From NCBI GenBank assembly GCA_964450645.1, contig CAYVEB010000005.1, positions 4,357 to 68,356 of the forward strand: a DNA stretch of 64,000 bases. The letters are read 5' to 3'. The number at the start of each line of letters is the position of its first letter. Position 1 is the stretch's first letter. The stretch is from JAKSPM01 sp964450645 (GTDB lineage Bacteria; Bacillota; Clostridia; Oscillospirales; Oscillospiraceae). The notes beneath the pieces are model-generated. The model searched no databases and was not told where the DNA came from. It was given only the letters and a program-made list of their open reading frames with translations. Positions 1 to 8,825 of this stretch are shown one piece after another. The position numbers and the translations under genes were made by a program.

Positions 1-468
1 TTCACCGTCCAGCGCCTTCCCTATGGGACGTTCTGTGATAATTATACCATTCTGTGCCAAAATGTCAATTTCAGATATCCATTTTAATGAATTTTCTAAA
101 TATTTTTCTGCGTAGGGCGGATCCAAAAAAATCAATTGGAACGTATCCTTGCAGGTTTTCAGGTAATCCGCATAGTCCATACACACGACCCGCCCCTTTT
201 CCAGCAGGCGCGTCCGGCACAGATTCTCCCGGATCAGCGCCGCGGCCTCCGGCCGGCTGTCCACAAACACGGCACTTGACGCGCCCCTGGACAGACATTC
301 AATTCCCAGCTGCCCCGTCCCGCCGAACAGATCCAGCACAGCTCCGTAAATTTCAAACTGAATGATATTGAACATCCCCACCTTGGCGCGGTCCGCCGTG
401 GGGCGGGTTAGCATCCCCGCTGGCGCTTTCAGTTCCATGCCCTTGGCCGTGCCGGTGATTACCCGCAT
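1..468 (-). CDS. rsmD: 16S rRNA (guanine(966)-N2)-methyltransferase RsmD, 3' end cut by window edge
   Basis: SAM-dependent methyltransferase that modifies G966 of 16S rRNA during 30S assembly. The frame stays open for 156 codons from an ATG at 468 to the window edge, so the C-terminus (about 30 residues) is missing. The N-terminus RVITGTAKGMELKAP is typical of the family. The SAM-binding glycine motif DLFGGTGQLG is at residues 46-55 and the catalytic DPPY motif at 116-119. A GGGAGTGAG ribosome binding site precedes the ATG. It starts 4 bases after the uvrC stop, so it is probably cotranscribed with uvrC. The usual clostridial neighbour coaD would lie beyond the edge. Confidence 0.93.
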   Translation of the reverse strand, partial: MRVITGTAKGMELKAPAGMLTRPTADRAKVGMFNIIQFEIYGAVLDLFGGTGQLGIECLSRGASSAVFVDSRPEAAALIRENLCRTRLLEKGRVVCMDYADYLKTCKDTFQLIFLDPPYAEKYLENSLKWISEIDILAQNGIIITERPIGKALDGE

Positions 469-472
469 ACGC

Positions 473-2287
473 TCACTCCCTGTGAAAAAAATCGAAAACC
501 GCTTGGGCGACGTTCTTTGGCAAAACCTCGCGCAAAGCCTCCAGATCCGCCTGCGCGATCGCCTTGATGGACTTAAAATGCCGCAGCAATTTTTGCTTGC
601 GCGCGTCGCCCACGCCCGGAATTTGATCCAATACCGACGCCTTCAGATGTCGACTGCGCAGCGTCTTTTGATAGGTGATGGCAAACCGGTGCGTCTCCTC
701 CTGGATGCTGCCAATCAGGGCAAACACCGCCGGCGCCGTGCTGATGCTGATCTCCCGGCCGTCCGGCGTCACCAGCGCCCGCGTCCGGTGGCGGTCGTCC
801 TTGACCATGCCAAAGATGGGCGGCGTCAGGCCCATTTCCCGCAACGCTTCCGCCACAGTGTTGGCGTGGACCTGGCCGCCATCAATGAGCAGCACGTCGG
901 GCATCTTGTCAAACCCCTTGTCTCCCGCCTGATAGTGCGCAAACCGGCGGCAGAGCACCTGCCGCATCGACGCGTAGTCGTCCTGATCCCGCAGATCCTC
1001 CACCTGAAAACGTTTGTACTCCGACTTTCTGGGCTTTCCGTCCTCAAACACCACCATGGACGCCACAATATCCGTCCCGGCTAAGTTGGAAATATCATAC
1101 GACTCCATCCGCCGGGGAAGCTCCGGCAATCCCATCATCGTTTGCAGCAGCCGCAACGTCCCGCTTAACTTCTCAGCCTTAGTGGTAAGCCGCTGCGCCT
1201 CCTCCAGCGCGTTCTTTCGCGCCAGTTCCAGCAAAAGTCGGTTGTCGCCCCGCTGAGGCTTGCGAATAATCACCTTTTTCCCCAGTTTCTCCTGGAGCAT
1301 TTGCGCGAACAACTCCCCGTCCTCCATCTCAATGGGGAGAAAAATATGCTGCGGCGCCGCGCCGCGCGCCAGATAAAATTGCTTGACCAGGGAAGACACG
1401 GCTTCCTCCTCGTCCTCCTCCAGGGCGACAATTTCATACTCCTTATCGATCAGGTTGCCGCCAATGTAGTGCAGCACTACAAAACAGGCCTTCGCCTCCG
1501 TCTTGGCGTAGCCAATTACGTCGGTGTCCGCCATCCGCCCCGCCGTCACCAGCTGCTTTTGCCCCAGCGATTCAATGGCCCGTAGCCGGTCGCGCAGAGC
1601 GGCAGCCCGTTCAAATTCCAGCGCTTCAGATGCGGCTAGCATCTCCTCGCGGATCGCCTGGGCCACGGCGCGGTAATTCCCATGGAGCAGCTGCACCGCC
1701 TGGTCCACACGCCTGCGGTATTCCGGGCCTCCCGCCTCTTTTTGGCACCAGCCGTCACAGTTGTTCATGTGATAGTTTAAACACACGCGGCCTTTTCCAA
1801 TATCCGCGGGGAACTTTTTGCCGCAGCCGGGAAGCTTCAGCGTTGTGCGCAGCGTGTCGATCACCTTTTGCGTCACAAACCGTCCGCCGAACGGGCCAAA
1901 ATACTCCGCCCCATCGTCCGTTACCTGGCTGACCATCGTCAGCACTGGGTACTCCACACGCCGGTCCACCCGCAAATAGGGATAGCCCTTGTCATCCTTC
2001 AAAAGAATATTGTATTTCGGCATGTGGCGCTTGATCAGGCTACATTCCAGCACCAGCGCCTCAAATTCCGATGCGGCCACAATCGTATCAAACCGATCGA
2101 TCTGACTCACCATCCGGCGCGTCTTCGGCGTGTGGGAGGCGGAATCCTGAAAATACTGACTGACGCGGTTGCGCAGCTTTTTCGCCTTGCCCACGTAAAT
2201 AATCTTGCCGGTTTTGTCCTGCATCAGGTAGACGCCTGGCGCCAAAGGCAGCGAGCGAGCCTTATCCTTTAATTCTTCGAACGTCAT
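473..2287 (-). CDS. uvrC: Excinuclease ABC subunit C
   Basis: Nuclease subunit of UvrABC nucleotide excision repair; it cuts on both sides of the lesion. Order of domains: N-terminal GIY-YIG nuclease (PGVYLM then IIYVGKAKKLRNRV, residues about 17-45), Cys-rich segment, UVR motif that binds UvrB (EALEFERAAALRDRL, about 215-230), RNase H-like domain (YDISNLAGTD, LLIDGGQVHAN) and a C-terminal helix-hairpin-helix (IPGVGDARKQKLLRHF). At 604 residues it has the normal family length. The frame is open further upstream, but ATG 2287 has a well-placed GGAG and begins just before the nuclease domain. Confidence 0.96.
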   Translation of the reverse strand: MTFEELKDKARSLPLAPGVYLMQDKTGKIIYVGKAKKLRNRVSQYFQDSASHTPKTRRMVSQIDRFDTIVAASEFEALVLECSLIKRHMPKYNILLKDDKGYPYLRVDRRVEYPVLTMVSQVTDDGAEYFGPFGGRFVTQKVIDTLRTTLKLPGCGKKFPADIGKGRVCLNYHMNNCDGWCQKEAGGPEYRRRVDQAVQLLHGNYRAVAQAIREEMLAASEALEFERAAALRDRLRAIESLGQKQLVTAGRMADTDVIGYAKTEAKACFVVLHYIGGNLIDKEYEIVALEEDEEEAVSSLVKQFYLARGAAPQHIFLPIEMEDGELFAQMLQEKLGKKVIIRKPQRGDNRLLLELARKNALEEAQRLTTKAEKLSGTLRLLQTMMGLPELPRRMESYDISNLAGTDIVASMVVFEDGKPRKSEYKRFQVEDLRDQDDYASMRQVLCRRFAHYQAGDKGFDKMPDVLLIDGGQVHANTVAEALREMGLTPPIFGMVKDDRHRTRALVTPDGREISISTAPAVFALIGSIQEETHRFAITYQKTLRSRHLKASVLDQIPGVGDARKQKLLRHFKSIKAIAQADLEALREVLPKNVAQAVFDFFHRE

Positions 2288-2399
2288 GCCAACTCCTGTC
2301 TCCCGCTGACTTGTTTCCAAAACGGCAAAAACGCCGATGCGGCGCTTTCCCACTTCTAAATCAAAAAATTTTTAAAGCGGAATTGCCACACATATGAAA

Positions 2400-2435
2400 C
2401 ACTGATGAAAAGGTCTGCCGATCTTTTCATCAGTG
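2400..2435 (-). terminator. Perfect 13-bp hairpin after the HPr gene, probable terminator
   Basis: CACTGATGAAAAG at 2400-2412 and its exact complement at 2423-2435 enclose a 10-base loop. On the minus strand the stem follows the HPr gene by about 75 bases and is followed by GTTTCAT, a weak U-tract. The rest of 2288-2510, between the HPr gene and uvrC, shows no gene. Since uvrC is downstream, the hairpin may only attenuate. Confidence 0.5.
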
Positions 2436-2510
2436 CGCACCTTAGACGTCTGCTTCGATTCCCGTTTCCCCGCGCAGAAAATGCGGCGCTCGCGCAGAGA
2501 AAGCCCCGTG

Positions 2511-2768
2511 TTAGACGTCCTCGTCCAGCATCTTTACCAGGGCTTGGACAGCTTCCTTTTCATCGGACCCATCGGCAATCAAATTAACAGTGGAGCCGGT
2601 AAACACACCCATAGACAAGACGCCAAGAAGGCTTTTCGCGTTGATTTTCCGCTCGTCCGCCTCCAGCCAAATGCTGGACTTAAACTCATTGGCCTTCTGG
2701 ATAAAATACGTCGCCTGCTTATTATGTAAGCCGGACGTGCATTTTACGACGGTTTGTTCAGTATACAT
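2511..2768 (-). CDS. HPr family phosphocarrier protein
   Basis: An 85-residue protein of the HPr fold. The active-site histidine is kept at position 15 (SGLHNKQA), so it could accept phosphate from enzyme I, unlike Crh, which has Gln there. The regulatory serine is kept at position 46 (NAKSLLGVLSMGV), the site of HPr kinase and of CcpA control. The usual ARPA after the histidine is replaced by NKQA, so this may be a specialised or regulatory HPr rather than the main PTS carrier. No other PTS gene is nearby. The start is the ATG with TGTTGTGG/AGGAG-type sequence upstream; mutS2 ends about 80 bases before it. Confidence 0.85.
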   Translation of the reverse strand: MYTEQTVVKCTSGLHNKQATYFIQKANEFKSSIWLEADERKINAKSLLGVLSMGVFTGSTVNLIADGSDEKEAVQALVKMLDEDV

Positions 2769-2851
2769 TTCGCTACTCCTTTGTTGTGGTTGGTTTCTCC
2801 TCTTTTAATATAGCAAATCCAACAGATTTGTCAACTAAAAATGTGCAAAAA

Positions 2852-5224
2852 TCACGATAATTCTGCGATGGTAACGCCTGTATCGCCCTCGCCATAGGCG
2901 CCCAAACGGAATTTTTTGACGAATTTGCTCCTCCGCAGCTCCTCATGCACCATGTTGCGGAGCACGCCGGTTCCCTTTCCGTGGATGATCCGCACGAAGC
3001 CAAGGTTCGCCATCATTGCGTTGTCCAGGAACGACGAAAGTGCCGCGGACGCTTCCAGCGCGTCCATGCCCCGCAGATCCAGCTCCGGTGACGCGCCAAC
3101 AGCGCGCATCGCACGGCCGGACTGCTCCATATACTTCTTCACAGACGTCTGCTGCTCATTTTCCAGCAGGTAGACCTCCTCCGGCTTGACGCTGATTTTC
3201 ATGATCCCGGCTTGCAGCTGATAGGTGCCGTCCTTGTTCAGAGCCAGAACGGTCGCCTTGGTGCCCAATTTCAGCAGTTCCACCGTGTCGCCCACGCGCA
3301 CCGCCCGGCTCGGCTTCGGCCGCTCGACCGTCTGCCCGTTTGCGGAAAGGCGCGCCTCGGCCTCGTTGAGGGTATGGCGCAGCTGGCTCTGGCGCTCGTT
3401 GATGCCCTGGACGCCGCCGTCTTTCATCTGCTTGCGCAGCTGTTTAAGTTCCTCGTGTACTTGGTTAGCGGCAAGACGGGCTTCGTCAAGAATACTCTGC
3501 GCCTCCCTGCGGGCGCGCTCGGTGGCCTTCTCCCGCTCCTTTTTTATTTGCGCCATGTACTCCTCGGACTGGCGCTTTGTCTTTTCCGTCTCCGCGCGCA
3601 GCTGCTCCGCCTCCGCCTTGGCCGCCTCCATCTGCTGGCGCTGCTGTTCGAGCTGATTGAGCACATCTTCAAAGTCCAGATCGTTTTGGCTGATCATATC
3701 CCTGGCCTGCTTGATGATCTCCTCGCTCAACCCCAGGCGGCGGGAAATGGCAAAGGCGTTGGACTTCCCCGGAATTCCGATGAGCAGGCGGTACGTGGGC
3801 CGCAGAGTCTCCACATCGAACTCGCAGCTTGCGTTCATAACGCCCGGCGTGCGCATAGCGTAAAGTTTTAACTCCGCGTAGTGTGTCGTGGCGGCCACAC
3901 GGCTGCCGCACTTGCGGCAATATTCGATCAAGGCCATCGCCAACGCGGCGCCCTCCGCCGGGTCGGTACCGGCGCCCAACTCGTCAAACAGGACTAACGT
4001 CTCGCCGTCGCACTGGCCGAGAATCTCCACAATGTTTTTCATGTGGGCCGAGAACGTGGACAGAGATTGCTCAATGGACTGCTCGTCCCCGATATCCGCC
4101 AAGACGCGCGCATAGGCGCAGACCGTGCTGCCGTCGTCCGCCGGGATTTGCAGCCCGCACTCGGCCATGAGTGTCAGTAATCCCAAGGTTTTCAGGGTCA
4201 CCGTCTTGCCACCGGTGTTCGGCCCGGTAATAATGAGCGTGTCAAAATCGCCGCCCAGGCGCACGGTGATCGGGACGACCACCTTGGGATCGATCAGCGG
4301 ATGGCGCGCATTTTTCAGAAAAATTTGGCCGTTTTCCGTGATTTTCGGCTCAATCGCCCGCATCTGAAAGGCCAGCTTCGCCTTTGCGAAAATCACGTCC
4401 AGCTGGGTCAGCAGCTCGTAGCTTTGGGATATCGACTCGCGGAAATTCGCGGCTTCAGCCGAGAGCTCCGCCAAAATCCGCTCGATCTCCTTCTTCTCTT
4501 TGAGCAGCAGCTCTCGCAATGCGTTGTTGGCGTTGACAGCCGACATCGGTTCAATGAAAAACGTGCCGCCGCTCGCGGATACGTCGTGTACCAGGCCGGG
4601 AATCTCATTTTTAAACTCGCTCTTGACGGGTACAACATAGCGGTCAGAGCGCAAGGTGACGATCGGCTCGCGCAGATATTTGGCGAAGGAGGCAGACGTG
4701 ATAATCTTTTGCAGGCTCTCTTTAATCCGTGCGCTCTGCACGCGCATATGTCTGCGGATATCCGCCAACTCCGAACTGGCGGCGTCGGAGATCTCCTCCT
4801 CCGACAAAATGGCTGTAGAAATTCGCTCCTCCAAATAGCGGTTGGGCGAAAGGCCCTGGAACAGGGGATCCAGGCATGACTCCGCCAGATCGCCGTTGTA
4901 ATATTCCTTGACCGCTCTTGCGCAGCGGAGCACGCCGGCAATCCGCAGCAACTCCGCGGTACTCAGGCTGCCGCCGCGCTCCGCCCGTTCCAGCGACGCG
5001 CCGACAGGCAGAACCTCCTGGAAGCCCGGCGCGCCCTTTTGCGTGATCAGGCGGCACGCAGCCGCGGTCTGCTGCTGGAGTACGCGGATGTCGTCCGCGT
5101 CGCGCAAAGGCTTCAGCATCCGGCACCGCTCCTTGGCCTCCTGCGAGGTGGCGCAGAAAGCCAGCTTGTCCAAAACTGCGGCCAATTCCAGTTTTTGTAT
5201 CGACTTTTCATATAACTGGGACAT
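2852..5224 (-). CDS. mutS2: Endonuclease MutS2
   Basis: MutS2 ATPase/endonuclease of 790 residues, acting in recombination control or rescue of collided ribosomes depending on species. The Walker A motif GPNTGGKT is near residue 340, followed by the Walker B region LVLFDELGAGTDP and ATTHYAELK. A long charged coiled coil follows (QQRQQMEAAKAEAEQLRAE onward). The C-terminal Smr nuclease domain has LDLRGMDALEA and IIHGKGTGVLR. There is no MutS mismatch-recognition domain, as expected for MutS2. Start chosen at ATG 5224, which has GGAGG 8 bases upstream; the 17 codons before it look non-coding. Confidence 0.96.
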   Translation of the reverse strand: MSQLYEKSIQKLELAAVLDKLAFCATSQEAKERCRMLKPLRDADDIRVLQQQTAAACRLITQKGAPGFQEVLPVGASLERAERGGSLSTAELLRIAGVLRCARAVKEYYNGDLAESCLDPLFQGLSPNRYLEERISTAILSEEEISDAASSELADIRRHMRVQSARIKESLQKIITSASFAKYLREPIVTLRSDRYVVPVKSEFKNEIPGLVHDVSASGGTFFIEPMSAVNANNALRELLLKEKKEIERILAELSAEAANFRESISQSYELLTQLDVIFAKAKLAFQMRAIEPKITENGQIFLKNARHPLIDPKVVVPITVRLGGDFDTLIITGPNTGGKTVTLKTLGLLTLMAECGLQIPADDGSTVCAYARVLADIGDEQSIEQSLSTFSAHMKNIVEILGQCDGETLVLFDELGAGTDPAEGAALAMALIEYCRKCGSRVAATTHYAELKLYAMRTPGVMNASCEFDVETLRPTYRLLIGIPGKSNAFAISRRLGLSEEIIKQARDMISQNDLDFEDVLNQLEQQRQQMEAAKAEAEQLRAETEKTKRQSEEYMAQIKKEREKATERARREAQSILDEARLAANQVHEELKQLRKQMKDGGVQGINERQSQLRHTLNEAEARLSANGQTVERPKPSRAVRVGDTVELLKLGTKATVLALNKDGTYQLQAGIMKISVKPEEVYLLENEQQTSVKKYMEQSGRAMRAVGASPELDLRGMDALEASAALSSFLDNAMMANLGFVRIIHGKGTGVLRNMVHEELRRSKFVKKFRLGAYGEGDTGVTIAELS

Positions 5225-5292
5225 AAAATCGTCCTCCATCTTGCAGTACAAACGTTTTCCCATTTTGCGGCACACGCCACAAGCCTAAACCG

Positions 5293-6045
5293 TTACCCGG
5301 CCCCTTTGACCATAAGAGATTTATAAAAATCCAGCGTATAAAATCCCCGTTCCAGCTGGGTGCACAAAAAAGTCTCCGTCACCGCGCACAGCTCCTCCAA
5401 CGCAGGCTGCGACAGAGTGAAGGAAAACAGCCGCTTTGCCGGACAGTAGACGATATACCGCATCGCCGCCAGCGTTCCTTTGGAGACGGGCATCCGGATG
5501 CCGTCATAACCCTCGCCGCAGGTCTGGCACTGTAACCCTCCGTTGGACACGTTGAACCGATCCGGTTCCTCCGAACCACAGACCGCGCACCGCTCCAGAT
5601 TTGGCTCGTATCCCGCCAGACACGCCAGCCGCAGCTCAAACGCCGCCTTAATTAACTCCTTCGGCCTGGCCGGCTGGCACAGCGCGTACAGGGCGTTGAG
5701 CGTCAGCGACAGCAATTCCGGGTTGATCACGTCTTCCTGGGAGACAACCTCCGCCGCCTGGGCGAAATACGCCCCCAGGGACAGCCGCTCCAAATCCCCC
5801 CGTAGGCCGAAAAACATCTCCTTCGGCTCCGCCTCCGTGATCACATGGTAGCCCCGGTAGTCCAGCAAGGTGAACTCCCCGTAGGTCAGCAGCTGGCAGA
5901 CGCTTTTCAACTTGCTGCTTTTTGACCGGACGCCCCGCGCTTTCAGGGTCATTTTCCCATGATCCTTAGTCAGCACGGTGAGCAGGCGGTCGCGCTCTTT
6001 ATAGTCGGTTTGCCGCAGGATCAGACCCTCTGTTTTTAAGTACAT
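5293..6045 (-). CDS. recO: DNA repair protein RecO
   Basis: Recombination mediator of the RecFOR pathway that helps load RecA on SSB-coated DNA. It has 250 residues: an N-terminal OB fold (MYLKTEGLILRQTDYKERDR), a helical region, and a four-cysteine zinc-binding motif (CAVC ... CQTC) in the middle. ATG 6045 is chosen because it has AGGGAG close upstream and matches the usual RecO N-terminus. The era-yqzL-recO order is conserved in Firmicutes. Confidence 0.95.
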   Translation of the reverse strand: MYLKTEGLILRQTDYKERDRLLTVLTKDHGKMTLKARGVRSKSSKLKSVCQLLTYGEFTLLDYRGYHVITEAEPKEMFFGLRGDLERLSLGAYFAQAAEVVSQEDVINPELLSLTLNALYALCQPARPKELIKAAFELRLACLAGYEPNLERCAVCGSEEPDRFNVSNGGLQCQTCGEGYDGIRMPVSKGTLAAMRYIVYCPAKRLFSFTLSQPALEELCAVTETFLCTQLERGFYTLDFYKSLMVKGAG

Positions 6046-6112
6046 ATGCTCCCTATCGTATTCGCACGGTCGGCTCCGGGGAAACCGCGTTCCCCCGGAG
6101 CTAATACTTTTC

Positions 6113-6214
6113 TTACGCTGTCTTTTCCAAATCCCGGATTGCCTGCTTATAGAGCAAATAAATCTCCGGCGCACCGGTTTGCAAAAACAACGACCAATAC
6201 TCGTTTGCATCCAT
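6113..6214 (-). CDS. YqzL-like small protein
   Basis: A 33-residue protein, MDANEYWSLFLQTGAPEIYL and on, ending in IRDLEKTA. The pattern W-x2-F-x-TG-x3-YLLYK is that of the YqzL family, which in Bacillus and clostridia sits between era and recO exactly as here. GGAGG lies 9 bases before ATG 6214. Function is unknown. The ORF is open another 27 codons upstream, but that part overlaps the end of era and does not resemble the family. Confidence 0.75.
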   Translation of the reverse strand: MDANEYWSLFLQTGAPEIYLLYKQAIRDLEKTA

Positions 6215-6291
6215 AGGGCAATTCCTCCATTTCGATCCTACTTTTAAGATATGGTTAGGATTTGCCGAATGGTACAAACTATTCTGAAAAA

Positions 6292-7176
6292 TCATTCATA
6301 TCCAAAATTGCGAATCAGGAATTGGCTGTCGCGCCAGTTCTCCTTGACCTTAACCCATGTCTGCAAATACACCTTCGTGCCCATAAAGCGCTCGCAGTCG
6401 GCCCGCGCCATGGTGCTGATTTTTTTCAGCATCGCCCCGTGTTTTCCGATAATAATGCCCTTGTGGCTGGCCTTTTCGCAGTAAATGGTCGCATCGATGT
6501 CGACAATGCCGTTGTCCCGTTCGGAGAATTTGGTGATCTCCACCGCCGTCCCGTGGGGAATTTCCTGTTCCAGGCACCACAGCATCTTTTCCCGGATGAT
6601 CTCGGCAATCACCTGCCGCTCCGGCTGATCGGACGTGACACCGCCAGGGAAAAAGTGGGGCGATTCCACCGCGTACTGCTCGCAGACGGTCAAAAGCTCC
6701 TCCACACCGTCGCCGGTCTTGGCGCTGATGGGAATCACCGCGTCAAACGCGTAGCGGCTGCTGTAGGCGGCAATCACAGCAAGCAGCGCGTCCTTCTCCA
6801 CCGTGTCGATTTTGTTGATCACCAAAATCGCCGGCACATGCGTCTGAGCGATCTGCCGCAGCAGCTGCTCTTCCAGCTCACCCACATTCGCAATTGGCTC
6901 CACCAGCAGCAGCACCGCGTCTACATCCGCCACCGAGGCATGTACAACGCCGACCATATAGTCCCCCAGCTTTGTACGCGGCCTGTGGAACCCCGGCGTG
7001 TCCAGAAACACAAGCTGTGTCTCTCCCCGGGTTAGGACGCCCGTGATCCGGTTGCGGGTCGTCTGCGGCTTGTTGGAAACAATTGCAATCTTCTCCCCCA
7101 CAATTTTGTTGATCAGCGTGGACTTCCCCACGTTTGGCCGCCCACAAATGGTGAGCATTGCAGATTTTGTATCCAT
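6292..7176 (-). CDS. era: GTPase Era
   Basis: Essential GTPase that binds the 3' end of 16S rRNA and couples 30S assembly to growth. The G motifs are in order: GRPNVGKST (G1), PQTTRNRI (G2), DTPGFH (G3), NKID (G4) and SAKTGDG (G5). A C-terminal KH domain carries IIIGKHGAMLKKI. It has 294 residues, normal length. AGGAG lies before ATG 7176. Genes run ybeY, era, yqzL, recO on the minus strand; the diacylglycerol kinase and cytidine deaminase genes often found between ybeY and era are absent. Confidence 0.97.
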   Translation of the reverse strand: MDTKSAMLTICGRPNVGKSTLINKIVGEKIAIVSNKPQTTRNRITGVLTRGETQLVFLDTPGFHRPRTKLGDYMVGVVHASVADVDAVLLLVEPIANVGELEEQLLRQIAQTHVPAILVINKIDTVEKDALLAVIAAYSSRYAFDAVIPISAKTGDGVEELLTVCEQYAVESPHFFPGGVTSDQPERQVIAEIIREKMLWCLEQEIPHGTAVEITKFSERDNGIVDIDATIYCEKASHKGIIIGKHGAMLKKISTMARADCERFMGTKVYLQTWVKVKENWRDSQFLIRNFGYE

Positions 7177-7295
7177 GATGATTTCTCCTGTTTTTACCGC
7201 GCCCGCCGCAATCGAACGCGTATCGTGTGTATTTCAGTACCTCTGACAACCGGACGCCTGTGCGGAAAGCCGCCCGGAACGCCGGAATTTTGGTT

Positions 7296-7796
7296 CTATT
7301 TTGATTTTGGCAGCATGATCTCCGCCAGAATGGCCTCCTCCCGGCCACGCATCTGCTTTTTCATAGGGCCTTCGTCCATGTGGTCATAGCCCAGCAGGTG
7401 CAGCACAGAATGTACCGTCAGGTATCCCGCCTCCCGGCGGACGCCGTGGCCGAACTCGGCCGCCTGCTTGCGCACCTGCTCCATGGAAATGGCCATATCG
7501 CCCAGGGGCAGCAAGCCGGTTTCTGCGTCCAGATAGGGCACCCAGTCCTCCGGCGGCTCTCCGGGCTTCAGCGTAAACATGGGAAATGACAGCACGTCTG
7601 TGGCCTTGTCCACGCCGCGGCTGGCCCGGTTGATCGTCCGGATGCCCTTGTTATCCGTCACCAGAACGTTGATCTCCACCGGGACGTCCACGCCCTCGCA
7701 GCGCACCGCCGTCAAAATGCACCGGCGCAGATAGACCGTCAGCGCGATGCTTTTATCGGCACGGTTGACATAAGAAATATTGATCTGGTCCCTCAC
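7296..7796 (-). CDS. ybeY: Endoribonuclease YbeY, rRNA maturation factor
   Basis: Zinc-dependent RNase involved in 16S rRNA 3' processing and ribosome quality control. The metal site HSVLHLLGYDH is at about residues 128-138, with the conserved ATDVLSFPM upstream. It has 166 residues. The start is GTG 7796, overlapping the phoH stop as GTGA, so translation is coupled. PhoH-YbeY pairing is conserved across bacteria. Confidence 0.95.
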   Translation of the reverse strand: MRDQINISYVNRADKSIALTVYLRRCILTAVRCEGVDVPVEINVLVTDNKGIRTINRASRGVDKATDVLSFPMFTLKPGEPPEDWVPYLDAETGLLPLGDMAISMEQVRKQAAEFGHGVRREAGYLTVHSVLHLLGYDHMDEGPMKKQMRGREEAILAEIMLPKSK

Positions 7797-8791
7797 AGCG
7801 ATTTCTTCCTTTTGTAAGTTTTTCCAGGCAGCTCCCTGGCGCGCTTTTCATAGTTTTCATAGGCCGCCACAATCTGCTGCACAAGCGCGTGGCGCACCAC
7901 GTCGCTGGCAGTCAGCCGGCAGATAGCGATATCTTGGACGTTCTCCAGAACCTTAATCGCGTCTTTCAAGCCGCTGACTTTATCCGCCGGCAGGTCGATC
8001 TGCGTCACGTCGCCGGTGATGACGATCTTGGAGCCAAAGCCCAGCCGGGTCAGGAACATTTTCATCTGCTCCCGTGTGGTATTCTGCGCCTCGTCAAGGA
8101 TAATGAAGCTGTCGTCCAGCGTCCGCCCGCGCATATAGGCCAGCGGCGCGACCTCAATATTGCCCCGCTCAAGATATTTCTGGTACGTCTCCGGCCCCAG
8201 CATATCAAACAGGGCGTCGTACAGCGGCCGCAGATAGGGATCCACCTTGTTTTGCAGATCGCCGGGCAAAAAGCCCAGCCGCTCCCCCGCCTCCACCGCT
8301 GGGCGGGTGAGGATGATCCGGTTGACCGTTTTTTCGCGGAAAGCCGCCACCGCCGCCGCAACGGCGAGATACGTCTTGCCCGTTCCCGCCGGGCCAACGC
8401 CGATGGTGATGGTATTTTTCATAATTGCCTTCATATACCGCTGCTGGCCCAACGTCTTCGGCTTGATGGGCTTGCCCTTGGCGGTGATGCAGACCACATC
8501 CTTGGCCATCTCCTGGATCTTGTCGTCTTCCCCGCTGCAGACCAAGTCGATCAGGTAGCGCACCTTCTGCTCGTCAATGGACTCGCCCTTAGCGGCCAGA
8601 CTGAGCAACCCCTCGATGGCGCGGCTGCCCTTATCCACAGCCTCCACATCCCCTGTCACCTTCAGCTCCGTGTCCCGGTTGACCACCTTCACTTGAAAGG
8701 TCTGCTCGATCCGCTTAATATTTTCATCAAAGGAGCCGAATACGTTAATGATCTGCTCCATCCGCTCCGCGTTAATTACTCTCTCTGCCAT
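7793..8791 (-). CDS. phoH: PhoH family ATPase
   Basis: Cytoplasmic PhoH/PhoL-type ATPase of 332 residues with a Walker A motif GPAGTGKTYLA and Walker B IILDEAQN. The N-terminal segment (KVVNRDTELKVTGD) is the KH-like extension of the PhoL group. The family is linked to RNA processing together with YbeY, which overlaps its stop. ATG 8791 has GAGAG upstream. It follows yqfC-yqfD, the usual Firmicutes order. Confidence 0.94.
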   Translation of the reverse strand: MAERVINAERMEQIINVFGSFDENIKRIEQTFQVKVVNRDTELKVTGDVEAVDKGSRAIEGLLSLAAKGESIDEQKVRYLIDLVCSGEDDKIQEMAKDVVCITAKGKPIKPKTLGQQRYMKAIMKNTITIGVGPAGTGKTYLAVAAAVAAFREKTVNRIILTRPAVEAGERLGFLPGDLQNKVDPYLRPLYDALFDMLGPETYQKYLERGNIEVAPLAYMRGRTLDDSFIILDEAQNTTREQMKMFLTRLGFGSKIVITGDVTQIDLPADKVSGLKDAIKVLENVQDIAICRLTASDVVRHALVQQIVAAYENYEKRARELPGKTYKRKKSL

Positions 8792-8825
8792 ATTTTTCTC
8801 TCGCTTTCGTATTTTACGTCTCCTT